Source: Tetzosporium hominis (lineage in GTDB: Bacteria; Bacillota; Bacilli; Bacillales_A; Planococcaceae). From it: a stretch of DNA of 64,000 bases. The position numbers and the translations under genes were made by a program. Below the pieces are notes generated by a model. That model ran no database searches and was not told where the DNA came from. It worked only from the letters and a program-made list of their open reading frames with translations. Location of the stretch: positions 41,242 to 105,241 of the forward strand of contig NZ_NOKQ01000348.1 in NCBI RefSeq assembly GCF_002265435.1, read 5' to 3'. Below, piece by piece: positions 35,137-43,487 of this stretch (within the stretch, counting starts at the first letter, position 1; every line of letters starts with the position of its first letter).

Positions 35137-36489
35137 TTAACCTTGTGCTTTTTCTGCCTTTAATTTTTCGCGAATCTGTTTCGTTTCATAAGCGATGACA
35201 CCCGATAGTCCGAGTAATCCAATTAAGTTTGGAATGGCCATCATACCGTTTGCTACATCTGAGAATGTCCAGATCAAGTCTAGAGAAACTACAGACCCTA
35301 CGAATACCATTGCGATGAATAGTACACGATAAACAATTAGTAATGAAGGATTTTTAAATAGGTATTGGAAACATTTTTCTCCGTAATAAGCCCATCCTAA
35401 AATAGTAGAGGATGCGAAGAAGACAAGACCTACGGCTACGATAATTGGTCCGATATCTCCTAGGAAGAAACCAAATGCATCTGAAGTCAATGTTCCTGCA
35501 GTATCAGATGTCGCATCCGTATAAAGTCCAGACATAACGATTGTGATTCCGGTAATTGAACAGATGATGATAGTGTCAAAGAATACCTGTGTCATGGAAA
35601 TCAATCCTTGACGACCAGGAAGATCCGTTTTCGCTGCTGCAGCCGCGATTGGAGCAGAACCAAGACCTGCTTCATTCGAGAACACTCCACGAGCAACCCC
35701 GTAACGAATAGCAGCACCAATTGCTCCACCTGCTGCAGCTTCTGTAGAAAAGGCCATTTCAAGAATAGTCATAACAGCACCAGGAACTTCTGTGATGTTC
35801 ATGATCATGACAAGTAGTCCACCAAATACATAGAACACAGCCATGACTGGAACGAATACAGCAGTTACTTTACCGATTGACTTAATTCCTCCGATAATGA
35901 CTAGCGCTGCGAAAATCATCAACACTAATCCAGTAACCCAGTTAGCAATTCCAAAAGTATCGTTTACAACATTTGCTACGGAGTTAGATTGTGTTCCATT
36001 CCCGATACCGAATGCTGCAAGCGCACCGAATATAGCAAAAAGAACAGCTAACCATTTTTGTTTTAATCCGTGTTCCAAGTAATACATAGGCCCGCCAGCC
36101 ATTTCACCATTCGCGTCTTTCACACGATATTTTACAGCTAGTACAGCTTCACCATACTTTGTTGCCATTCCAAATACGGCAGATAGCCACATCCAGAATA
36201 CAGCTCCTGGTCCACCTAGAACGATGGCAGTTGCTACACCGACGATGTTCCCCGTTCCTACCGTCGCTGCTAAAGCAGTAGTGAGTGCCTGGAACTGGGA
36301 GATGTCTCCTTCCGCTGTTTTATCATGTTTTTTAGAAAATGTTTGTTTTAAAGCTGCCGGTAACATAAGAATTTGTACGAGTCCAAGACGAAAAGTTAAA
36401 TAAATACCTGTACCAACAATTAAAATCAGTAGTGGTGGTCCCCAAACAACGTCAGAGATGGCACCTAACACTTTATAAATCGCGTCCAT
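35137..36489 (-). CDS. Sodium/alanine symporter (AGCS family)
   Basis: The 450-residue transporter has about ten or eleven membrane helices. AGCS signatures are GTGNIVGVATAI, GGPGAVFWMWLSAVFGMATKYGE-type blocks, GGPMYYLEHGL and FSNEAGLGSAPIAAAAA. It should import alanine, glycine or glutamine with Na+. GGGGGAG lies before ATG 36489. It stands alone. Confidence 0.93.
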   Translation of the reverse strand: MDAIYKVLGAISDVVWGPPLLILIVGTGIYLTFRLGLVQILMLPAALKQTFSKKHDKTAEGDISQFQALTTALAATVGTGNIVGVATAIVLGGPGAVFWMWLSAVFGMATKYGEAVLAVKYRVKDANGEMAGGPMYYLEHGLKQKWLAVLFAIFGALAAFGIGNGTQSNSVANVVNDTFGIANWVTGLVLMIFAALVIIGGIKSIGKVTAVFVPVMAVFYVFGGLLVMIMNITEVPGAVMTILEMAFSTEAAAGGAIGAAIRYGVARGVFSNEAGLGSAPIAAAAAKTDLPGRQGLISMTQVFFDTIIICSITGITIVMSGLYTDATSDTAGTLTSDAFGFFLGDIGPIIVAVGLVFFASSTILGWAYYGEKCFQYLFKNPSLLIVYRVLFIAMVFVGSVVSLDLIWTFSDVANGMMAIPNLIGLLGLSGVIAYETKQIREKLKAEKAQG

Positions 36490-36617
36490 ATGTCTCCCCC
36501 TTTATATGTCTCTACTTACACGAAATAAAACGATCCTCCTTATACAGTAATGTCTTGCATATTATTAATATTCATAAAATTCTGCACTTGAGTCAAGATA
36601 AATTTTTAAAATCCATC

Positions 36618-36643
36618 GTTTCAATGAAAAAGGAGAAGGGTAT
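36618..36643 (+). promoter_or_regulatory. SigB-like promoter of ytxH-yihY
   Basis: GTTTCA (36618-36623) and GGGTAT (36638-36643) are 14 bp apart, close to the general-stress consensus GTTTAA-N12-15-GGGTAT. TATAAT overlaps the same spot (36641-36646), so SigA could also read it. Confidence 0.5.
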
Positions 36644-36688
36644 AATAGACTATATTATGAACCAACTATATGATTTGGAGGCGTTAAA

Positions 36689-37144
36689 ATGGGACAAAGT
36701 AAATTTTCAAAAGGTATTTTATATGGAGCACTAGCAGGGGCATTAATTAGTCTGTTGGATCGTCAAACTCGTGAAGTTATGAAGACACGCGCTCGCTCAG
36801 CAAACGAACGTGCACGCTTTTATAACGACAATCGTGAAGTTTTGAAGCATGATTTAGAAACGAAAATTAATCATTATAAAGCTCTTTACGAAAAATTATC
36901 ACATGACGCTCAGTATCTAAGTTCTCAAGTGAATGAAGTAAAACAAATTGCTCCACAAGTATCAACACTTCTCTCTGAGACTAAAAATACTTTCTCAAGC
37001 TCTAAAGAAGAATATAAAGAAATCATTTCAGATAATTCAAATGAGACATTACAAGAACAAGAGACGTCTCATGATCCACATATGCAACAGCAGACACCAG
37101 AATATGCAGAAAAGTACGGTGAAGACGAAAAAAAGAACAGCTAA
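36689..37144 (+). CDS. YtxH-domain protein
   Basis: The 151-residue protein has a short N-terminal Gly/Ala-rich hydrophobic segment (KGILYGALAGALISLL) followed by a long charged helix and coiled coil, then an acidic, Gln-rich tail: the YtxH/gas-vesicle-like layout. B. subtilis ytxH is a general-stress gene, which fits the SigB-like promoter upstream. TTGGAGGCG precedes ATG 36689. The next gene starts 14 nt downstream. Confidence 0.82.
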   Translation: MGQSKFSKGILYGALAGALISLLDRQTREVMKTRARSANERARFYNDNREVLKHDLETKINHYKALYEKLSHDAQYLSSQVNEVKQIAPQVSTLLSETKNTFSSSKEEYKEIISDNSNETLQEQETSHDPHMQQQTPEYAEKYGEDEKKNS

Positions 37145-37158
37145 TTCATAAGGATGTG

Positions 37159-38136
37159 ATGCAGGTGGAAGATAGTTTACGACAACCGAATAGGGAAGAG
37201 TCAGATGCGCCTGCAAAAAAACCTAGCTGGATGGAGAAACTCAAATTTTTGCAATTTGGAAACAGTAAAAAGAAGAGAACGCCAGAATCCTATGATTCTA
37301 CAACTTGGAAAGGATTCTTCCAAGATTTACTCCAACACATTAAAAATTCAGATGTGACAGCTCTAGGTGCCCAATTGGCTTTCTTCTTTTTACTTTCACT
37401 CTTTCCATTATTAATTTTTATGGTGACTTTGTTGCCTTATCTAAATCTCCCTGAAGATCAAATTTTTCAGTTTTTAAGAAATTATGCTCCAGCTGATGTT
37501 TATAGTTTGATAGAAGGGACCTTAACAGATGTTCTGCAGAACAGGAATGGTGGCTTACTATCTATTGGATTATTAGGGACTATATGGTCAGCATCAAATG
37601 GTGTTAATGCTATTGTGAAATCTTTGAACAAATCTTATGGTTTGGAAGAGACTCGACCATTCTTTATTGTAAGAGCACTGTCTGTAGTCTTTACTATCTT
37701 GATTATTGGATTGTTTGTCATCGCGCTCTTACTGCCGGTCTTTGGTGAACAAATAGGAGTATTCTTATTTTCTATTTTCGGATTAGATGGAGTGTTTTTA
37801 ACTGTTTGGAATAGTATAAGATTCACGATTCCACCTTTAATTATATTTGTTGTTTTAACAGCACTTTATTGGATTGTTCCGAATCAAAAATTGTATTTGA
37901 AAAGTGTGATACCTGGGGGAGTCTTTGCCACTCTTGGCTGGATTCTAGTATCGTTAGGATTTTCATTTTACGTAAGTAATTTTGCGAATTACACCGCTAC
38001 ATATGGAAGTTTAGGTGCTATCATTGTGTTAATGATGTGGCTCTACTTCTCGGGTACACTTCTTATGATTGGTGGACAAATCAATGCCGTCATGCAAGAA
38101 AGAAAAGAACGTCTTGAATCGCAAAAAACAGGTTGA
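37159..38136 (+). CDS. YihY/BrkB family membrane protein (second copy)
   Basis: The 325-residue protein has a polar N-terminal tail of about 55 residues and then six membrane helices with the family blocks LGAQLAFFFLLSLFPLLIF, WSASNGVNAIVKSLN and YGSLGAIIVLMMWLYFSGT. It differs from the shorter paralogue at 12983-13819 by the cytoplasmic tail. AAGGA fits ATG 37159; GTG 37165 is an alternative. It is in an operon with ytxH. Confidence 0.9.
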   Translation: MQVEDSLRQPNREESDAPAKKPSWMEKLKFLQFGNSKKKRTPESYDSTTWKGFFQDLLQHIKNSDVTALGAQLAFFFLLSLFPLLIFMVTLLPYLNLPEDQIFQFLRNYAPADVYSLIEGTLTDVLQNRNGGLLSIGLLGTIWSASNGVNAIVKSLNKSYGLEETRPFFIVRALSVVFTILIIGLFVIALLLPVFGEQIGVFLFSIFGLDGVFLTVWNSIRFTIPPLIIFVVLTALYWIVPNQKLYLKSVIPGGVFATLGWILVSLGFSFYVSNFANYTATYGSLGAIIVLMMWLYFSGTLLMIGGQINAVMQERKERLESQKTG

Positions 38137-38161
38137 GCAAATTGCTCAACCTGTTTTTTTA
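38120..38161. terminator. Bidirectional terminator
   Basis: AAAAAACAGGTTGAGCA and its complement (38123-38160) have a 3-nt loop. It serves yihY and the convergent ATPase gene. Confidence 0.88.
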
Positions 38162-40042
38162 GACTTTTTGTAGCATTCGCAAACCATTTAGAATCACCAA
38201 AATGGTTGAACCCTCGTGACCAATAACCCCAAGCGGTAAGTTCACGACTTGCAAGAAATTTGATACGATCAGCACAGCAATGACAGCTACAGAAAATACT
38301 AAGTTCTGTTTTACGATACGCTGCATTTTGCGAGAAAGCTGAACGGCATAAGCAATCTTTGTTAGTTCATTTTTCATGAGAACCACATCCGCCGTTTCAA
38401 GTGCCACGTCGGTACCATCTCCCATAGCAAAACCTGTTGTTGCAGTAGCTAATGCAGGAGCATCATTAATTCCGTCTCCCACCATCCCGACGAAAGGAAA
38501 GTCCTTTTTCAGTTCTTTTAGATGCTCTACTTTGGTTTCAGGTAGGCATTCTGCTACAAAACGATCAATACCAGCTTCTTTAGCGATCGTTTCCGCCGTC
38601 TTCGCATTGTCACCTGTCAACATGATAGTAGTGATGCCTAATTGCTTTAGTGCAGCGATAGTTTGTTTTGCTTCTTCACGAACTTGATCCTTTAAAGCAA
38701 TAAGTGCTACGATGCCTTGTTCATCTCGAATATACGTGACGGTTTTTCCTTGTGAGGCAAGGGTAGGGGCAATGCAATCATGAAATGCGAACGCCTCGTC
38801 TCTACCTACAAAATCAGGTTTACCGATTTTATAAGAGTGACCTTCAGTTGTTCCGATCATCCCGAAACCTGCTACATCTTCAACTTGAACTTGCATATCT
38901 GGACGAATCCCTTGCTCTTTGGCATATTGAGTAATGGCTACAGCCAATGGATGATTCGATTTATCCTCGATAGAAGCTACGATGTGTAATGCATGATTGC
39001 GGTCCACATCAGGGCGCACAATAAAGTCAGTCACAACAGGCTTTCCTTGGGTAAGCGTACCTGTCTTATCAAAAGCGATAGCTGTTAATTTTGTCAGACT
39101 CTCTAAGTGACTGCCACCTTTAAATAGAATGCCGTGACGGGCTCCATTTGAAATGGAAGCAAGAGTGGCAGGCATTATAGATGCGACCACCGCACATGGA
39201 GAGGCTACTACTAAGAAGACCATGGCCCGATAAAACGTAGTTGACCAGTCCCAACCGAGAACGTAATGAGGCAAAAATAACAAGATGGCTACTGTCACAA
39301 GGACGGTTTTGACATAAGTTCCTTCAAAACGCTCGATAAATTGTTGAGAAGGGGACTTTTCATTTTGTGCTGCTTGTACTAGAGAAATGATTTTCTGGAA
39401 TAAGGAATCAGCATTTTCTTTCGTCACTTTTACAACCAACGCACCACTGCCATTAACTGTGCCTGCAAAAATAGCATCATTAAGCTGCTTCAATACAGGA
39501 ATCGGTTCACCAGAAATGGCAGATTCATCAATAGAAGAGGAGCCTTCAATGATGACAGCATCAGCTGGAATTTTCTCGCCTGGTTTGATCCGTAAACGAT
39601 CGCCAACTTTTAAGGAATCGACAGATACTAACTGTGCTTGGTTGTGCTCATCCAATTTCCATGCCTCATCAGGCTGCATATTGACGAGAGCTGCAATTTC
39701 TTTTTTACTTTTGTTCATCGTATACGTTTCTAAAGCGCCACTGAGAGCGAAGATAAAGATCAATACAGCTCCTTCTGCCCAGTACCCGATGATTGAGGAA
39801 CCGATAGCTGCTAAAATCATCAGAAGCTCAACATTCAACTTTCTCTCATTAATAGTTTTTTCAAGGCCTTCTTTTGCTTTGAAAAAGCCACCAATTACAA
39901 ATGCAAACAGGAAGACAACCACTGAAGCGGTGGTGAATCCATTTTTGCTTAAAGCCCAACCGACTAGTATTAGAACTCCAGATGTCAAAGCATTTATCAA
40001 TTCAATATGAGGAAGAACTCGGCTCAACACAGTCAACAGCAC
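38159..40042 (-). CDS. P1B-4-type metal-transporting ATPase (PfeT/ZosA-like)
   Basis: The 627-residue pump has no N-terminal metal-binding domain. The membrane metal site is SPC (VVASPCAVVASIMP) rather than CPC, and HEGST follows in the last helix, both marks of the P1B-4 group. The phosphorylation motif is DKTGTLTQG, with TGDNAKTAE and VGDGINDAPALA. B. subtilis PfeT of this type exports Fe(II) and is PerR-regulated; a perfect PerR box lies upstream here. The AAAGGGG site abuts GTG 40042, so TTG 40036 or GTG 40030 may be the real start. Confidence 0.88.
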   Translation of the reverse strand: MLLTVLSRVLPHIELINALTSGVLILVGWALSKNGFTTASVVVFLFAFVIGGFFKAKEGLEKTINERKLNVELLMILAAIGSSIIGYWAEGAVLIFIFALSGALETYTMNKSKKEIAALVNMQPDEAWKLDEHNQAQLVSVDSLKVGDRLRIKPGEKIPADAVIIEGSSSIDESAISGEPIPVLKQLNDAIFAGTVNGSGALVVKVTKENADSLFQKIISLVQAAQNEKSPSQQFIERFEGTYVKTVLVTVAILLFLPHYVLGWDWSTTFYRAMVFLVVASPCAVVASIMPATLASISNGARHGILFKGGSHLESLTKLTAIAFDKTGTLTQGKPVVTDFIVRPDVDRNHALHIVASIEDKSNHPLAVAITQYAKEQGIRPDMQVQVEDVAGFGMIGTTEGHSYKIGKPDFVGRDEAFAFHDCIAPTLASQGKTVTYIRDEQGIVALIALKDQVREEAKQTIAALKQLGITTIMLTGDNAKTAETIAKEAGIDRFVAECLPETKVEHLKELKKDFPFVGMVGDGINDAPALATATTGFAMGDGTDVALETADVVLMKNELTKIAYAVQLSRKMQRIVKQNLVFSVAVIAVLIVSNFLQVVNLPLGVIGHEGSTILVILNGLRMLQKV

Positions 40043-40063
40043 CCCTTTAAATTAATTCTTACT

Positions 40064-40078
40064 TTATAATAATTATAA
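40064..40078 (-). promoter_or_regulatory. PerR box upstream of the metal ATPase
   Basis: TTATAATAATTATAA is a perfect 7-1-7 match to the PerR consensus TTATAATNATTATAA, 22 nt before the GTG start. Repression would be relieved by peroxide. Confidence 0.85.
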
Positions 40079-40095
40079 ATAAGAAAAAGTGCAAC

Positions 40096-40124
40096 AAAAG
40101 GGATTTTCAAAAATGAAAATCCCA
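40096..40124 (-). terminator. Terminator of fumarase gene
   Basis: Arms GGGATTTTCA (40100-40109) and TGAAAATCCC (40114-40123); the minus strand continues with TTTTG. Confidence 0.75.
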
Positions 40125-40133
40125 ATTTGTTAG

Positions 40134-41663
40134 TTAAAATACACGTTCTTTATGAAGTGCCAGTTTCTCTAAAGAGGATTTGTCAACGTCAGCATGCAAA
40201 CTGTTTCCATGAGAATCCATAGTAACGACTGCTGTGAAATCTTCTACACGCAAATGCCACATCGCTTCTGGAATCCCAAATTCCATGAGATCTACTCCGT
40301 CTACGCCTTTGATGCAGTCTGCGTAGTACTGAGCAGCTCCACCGATAGCATTCAAATAAACTCCGCCATGTTCTTCTAAAGCGGCAAGCGTTTTAGGTCC
40401 CATTCCGCCTTTACCGATTACGGCGCGAATGCCAAACTTCTTCATGATATCGCCTTGGTAAGGCTCTTCGCGAATCGATGTAGTAGGGCCAGCTGCACGA
40501 ACATGCCAATTGCCTTCTGCGTCTTTTTGCATAACAGGTCCGCAGTGGTAAATGATCTGCCCATTTAAATCAACAGGCGCATCGTGACTCATCAAGTGGT
40601 GGTGAATAGCGTCTCGTCCTGTATACATACGGCCAGAAATGGATACGACATCTCCTACTTTTAGGGAACGAATTTTTTCTTCTGTAATCGGAGCCTCAAG
40701 ACGAATGACTTCTTTGACTTCTTCCTCGATTGTATCTTGTTGGTTGAATTCGATTTTTTCGCCTTCTTGGTAATGCCAGTTATGGATCTCACCTGTCTCT
40801 GGCGAAATATCGATAGCCATACGACGGTAAGCCCAGCAGTTATACGCTACAGATACGTAGAAACTTGCAGGAATTCGGTGCATGACACCGATCTTACAGC
40901 CTAGCAAAGTCGCTTCGCCACCAAAGCCCATTGTCCCAATACCCAGTGTGTTTGCCTTTTCAACAATATAAGCTTCCAGTTCTGCTAATTGTGCATGTGG
41001 ATTGACATCGTCAACAGAGCGGAATAGTTGCTCTTTCGCTAAATCGTAACCTGAAGAGCGGTCTCCGCCGATTCCCACTCCGATAAAACCAGCTGAACAG
41101 CCTTGTCCTTGTGCCTGGTAGACCGAGTGAAGGATACATTTACGAATACCATCAAGATCACGACCTGCACGGCCAAGACCTTCAAGTTCAGTAGGAAGGC
41201 TGTACTGAATATTTTTGTTTTCACAGCCGCCACCTTTAAGGATTAGCTTCATCTCAATATAGTCGTTTTCCCATTGCTCAAATTTCATTACAGGAACACC
41301 GGCACCTAAGTTATCGCCGCTGTTTTCTCCAGTAAGTGAATCTACGGAGTTTGGACGAAGCTTTGCGTCAGCAGTTGCAGCTGTGATAGCACGTTTAATA
41401 GCTTCTTTGATTTCTAGTTGATTGACGCCGATAGGAGTCTTGATCTTAAAAGTAGGAAGACCGGTATCTTGGCAAATAGGGGATACGTTGTCATCAGCCA
41501 TTTGAATGTTGTTTGCAATCGTATCCAAACTCATTGCGGCGCGTGTTCCAGCATTTTCAGCTTGTTTTGCTTTTGCAATGGCACGTCGCACGTCTTTTGG
41601 TAGGTTGGTGCTTGTTTCTGTAATCAAGTTGTAAATACTTTTTTCTAGGTTTTCTATGTACAT
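40134..41663 (-). CDS. fumA: Class I fumarate hydratase (iron-sulfur)
   Basis: The 509-residue single-chain enzyme combines the alpha part (CQDTGLPTFKI, GGGCENKNIQYSL, GCSAGFIGVGIGGDRSSG, FGGEATLLGCKIG) with the beta part (GDVVSISGRMYTGRDAIHHHL, YHCGPVM, IGKGGMG). It hydrates fumarate to malate with a [4Fe-4S] cluster held by three Cys. Such enzymes are oxygen-sensitive, unlike class II FumC. GGGAGAA lies before ATG 41663. Confidence 0.94.
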   Translation of the reverse strand: MYIENLEKSIYNLITETSTNLPKDVRRAIAKAKQAENAGTRAAMSLDTIANNIQMADDNVSPICQDTGLPTFKIKTPIGVNQLEIKEAIKRAITAATADAKLRPNSVDSLTGENSGDNLGAGVPVMKFEQWENDYIEMKLILKGGGCENKNIQYSLPTELEGLGRAGRDLDGIRKCILHSVYQAQGQGCSAGFIGVGIGGDRSSGYDLAKEQLFRSVDDVNPHAQLAELEAYIVEKANTLGIGTMGFGGEATLLGCKIGVMHRIPASFYVSVAYNCWAYRRMAIDISPETGEIHNWHYQEGEKIEFNQQDTIEEEVKEVIRLEAPITEEKIRSLKVGDVVSISGRMYTGRDAIHHHLMSHDAPVDLNGQIIYHCGPVMQKDAEGNWHVRAAGPTTSIREEPYQGDIMKKFGIRAVIGKGGMGPKTLAALEEHGGVYLNAIGGAAQYYADCIKGVDGVDLMEFGIPEAMWHLRVEDFTAVVTMDSHGNSLHADVDKSSLEKLALHKERVF

Positions 41664-41714
41664 GCAAATTCTCCCTTAGTCATTTTATACTCTAAGTATA
41701 CTCCTCTAACACCA

Positions 41715-41744
41715 TGAAAAAAAGAGTAGCTGGGCTACTCTTTC
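41715..41744 (-). terminator. Terminator of the SE1561-like gene
   Basis: Arms AAAGAGTAGC and GCTACTCTTT with a 3-nt loop; T7 follows on the minus strand. Confidence 0.8.
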
Positions 41745-41920
41745 GTTTTTTTGAATTGATCTAACTTTAATTCTAAATCATCCATCATGTGAATTAAGCG
41801 GTCAATATCTTCTACTTTCGTCGATTCGGGCTCAATTGAGTCAAGGACTTGTAAGAACATATTCAAGCGTTCTTTCAAATAAACTACCTGTTGTTCTTGA
41901 TTGGTTACTTGATTTCCCAT
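41735..41920 (-). CDS. SE1561 family protein, 61 residues
   Basis: This small helical, acidic protein reads VVYLKERLNMFLQVLDSIEP and then VEDIDRLIHMMDDLELKLDQF, as in the staphylococcal SE1561 family. AAGGAGGTG is 7 nt before ATG 41920; the open frame begins earlier without a site. Function is unknown. It is transcribed towards fumA but separated by a terminator. Confidence 0.8.
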   Translation of the reverse strand: MGNQVTNQEQQVVYLKERLNMFLQVLDSIEPESTKVEDIDRLIHMMDDLELKLDQFKKTKE

Positions 41921-42019
41921 ATGAGACACCTCCTTCAGCACTTATACTATACCCGAATCGTTGGCAAAAAGATAGGAACATAGAAGTGTTTTAATAATTT
42001 ATTTATTTTGAATATTTAC

Positions 42020-42224
42020 ATAATTTTTATAGTGTGTTAAAGTTACTGTAATCTCTACTAGGAAGGAGGCCGTAGTGAACCTGTCGGAAACCAACAACGT
42101 AAGGAGGCGGTTCAGACATTTCACCGGCTTTATAGTAGCCGTAAAATGCAGTTATGAAACAGAATAAGGTAGGTAAAGACGTATAAAAGACCTTAGCAGT
42201 GATGCAGACTGCTGAGGTCTTTTG
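42020..42224 (+). ncRNA. Possible structured RNA or leader ahead of an MFS gene
   Basis: A 326-nt non-coding gap contains GAACC/GGTTC (about 42077-42113) enclosing a small TGT-GG/CC-ACA helix, then a CGGCT/AGCCG hairpin (about 42125-42141), and ends in a 16-bp terminator. A weak promoter (TTTACA, then TAAAGT 17 bp on) lies near 42016-42044. I do not recognise a known riboswitch class. It may be an sRNA or an attenuating leader for the transporter downstream. Confidence 0.4.
42185..42224 (+). terminator. Strong intrinsic terminator upstream of the MFS gene
   Basis: A 16-bp stem with one G-U pair (42185-42200 with 42208-42223) and a T run. It ends a transcript before the MFS transporter coding region. 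Confidence 0.85.
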
Positions 42225-42291
42225 TTGTATACGGAGACTATGGATTTTGATAGACTAAGGGGAGTGATTGTTCAAGAAAGAGGCGGCAGTA

Positions 42292-43449
42292 GTGGCAATT
42301 TCAACAAAACAACGATTTTATATTTTAGTACTAATAGTAGCTATTTCAGGATTTTCACAAGGAATGCTGTTACCGCTGATTTCCATCATATTTGAACAGG
42401 ATGGAATCAATGCGACATTGAATGGCCTGAGTGCAACGGGTCTATATATAGGAACCTTGCTGATATCTCCGTTCATGGAGGCTCCGCTAAGAAAGTGGGG
42501 ATACAAGCCCATCATCTTGGCGGGAGGCATTTTAGTGATTGTCTCCCTCGCTTTATTCCCTCTTTGGAAAAGTGTCATTTTTTGGTTTATTCTTCGTCTT
42601 TTTATTGGGATTGGAGATCATGCACTCCATTTTTCAACGCAAACATGGATCACGAGTACATCAGACCCAAGTCGGCTCGGAAAGAACATTGCACTTTATG
42701 GTTTGTCATTCGGTCTAGGGTTTGCTATCGGACCGTTACTAGTTCCGCTTGTTTCAGTTCATGAAGGATTGCCTTTTGTTGTTTCATCAGCGATGTGTTT
42801 CTTGGCATGGATCTTTGTATTTTTGCTAAAAAACGATTTCCCGGAAACCTATACAACTCGAACTCTTTCATCTGCAGGTCGATTCAAAGCGTCATTTGCT
42901 CTAGCGTGGGTGGCGTTCTTACCACCACTGAGCTATGGATTTTTAGAATCGAGTCTTCATGCTATTTTCCCGGTTTATAGTTTACGGCAGGGAATTGAAG
43001 TAGCTAATGTGTCGGTCATATTAGCAGCATTCTCGATAGGGGGCGTAGTATCTCAATTGCCACTAGGTATCTTGAGTGATAAGTTTGGACGCAGACCGAT
43101 GTTGATTGTGCTATTGACTGGTGGAGCCTTGTCATTCTTTGTCGGGGGCATCTTTGAGTCATCGGTTCTTGCTATCATTGCAGCATTCTTTATTGCCGGC
43201 ATCTTTGTAGGATCGATGTTTTCATTGGGAATCGCCTATATGACGGATCTAACACCCAAGGCTCTTTTGCCAACTGGGAATTTGTTATGTGGGATTGCAT
43301 TTAGCGTGGGTTCCTTGACAGGACCATTTGCAGGAGGGCTGTTTTTACAGTTTACTTCATCCATCAGTTATTTGTGGTTGGTTTCCGGTCTTTTGACTGT
43401 CATCATGCTGACTATTGCACTCCGAAAGCCAGTGGCTCTAAACGAATAA
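42292..43449 (+). CDS. MFS transporter
   Basis: The product (385 residues from GTG 42292) has twelve predicted membrane helices and the major facilitator loop motif in QLPLGILSDKFGRRPM. It is probably a drug or metabolite exporter; the substrate cannot be read. TTG 42268 is an alternative start 24 nt upstream, but its AAGGGGAG is only 3 nt away, whereas GTG 42292 follows AAGAGGCGG. The terminator-bearing RNA candidate lies directly upstream. Confidence 0.87.
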   Translation: MAISTKQRFYILVLIVAISGFSQGMLLPLISIIFEQDGINATLNGLSATGLYIGTLLISPFMEAPLRKWGYKPIILAGGILVIVSLALFPLWKSVIFWFILRLFIGIGDHALHFSTQTWITSTSDPSRLGKNIALYGLSFGLGFAIGPLLVPLVSVHEGLPFVVSSAMCFLAWIFVFLLKNDFPETYTTRTLSSAGRFKASFALAWVAFLPPLSYGFLESSLHAIFPVYSLRQGIEVANVSVILAAFSIGGVVSQLPLGILSDKFGRRPMLIVLLTGGALSFFVGGIFESSVLAIIAAFFIAGIFVGSMFSLGIAYMTDLTPKALLPTGNLLCGIAFSVGSLTGPFAGGLFLQFTSSISYLWLVSGLLTVIMLTIALRKPVALNE

Positions 43450-43487
43450 AGACCTTGCACATTTCTGTGCAAGGTCTTTTTCTTAGC
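43448..43487. terminator. Bidirectional terminator
   Basis: AAAGACCTTGCACA (43448-43461) and its complement (43466-43479) with T flanks separate the MFS gene and rlmCD. Confidence 0.85.
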
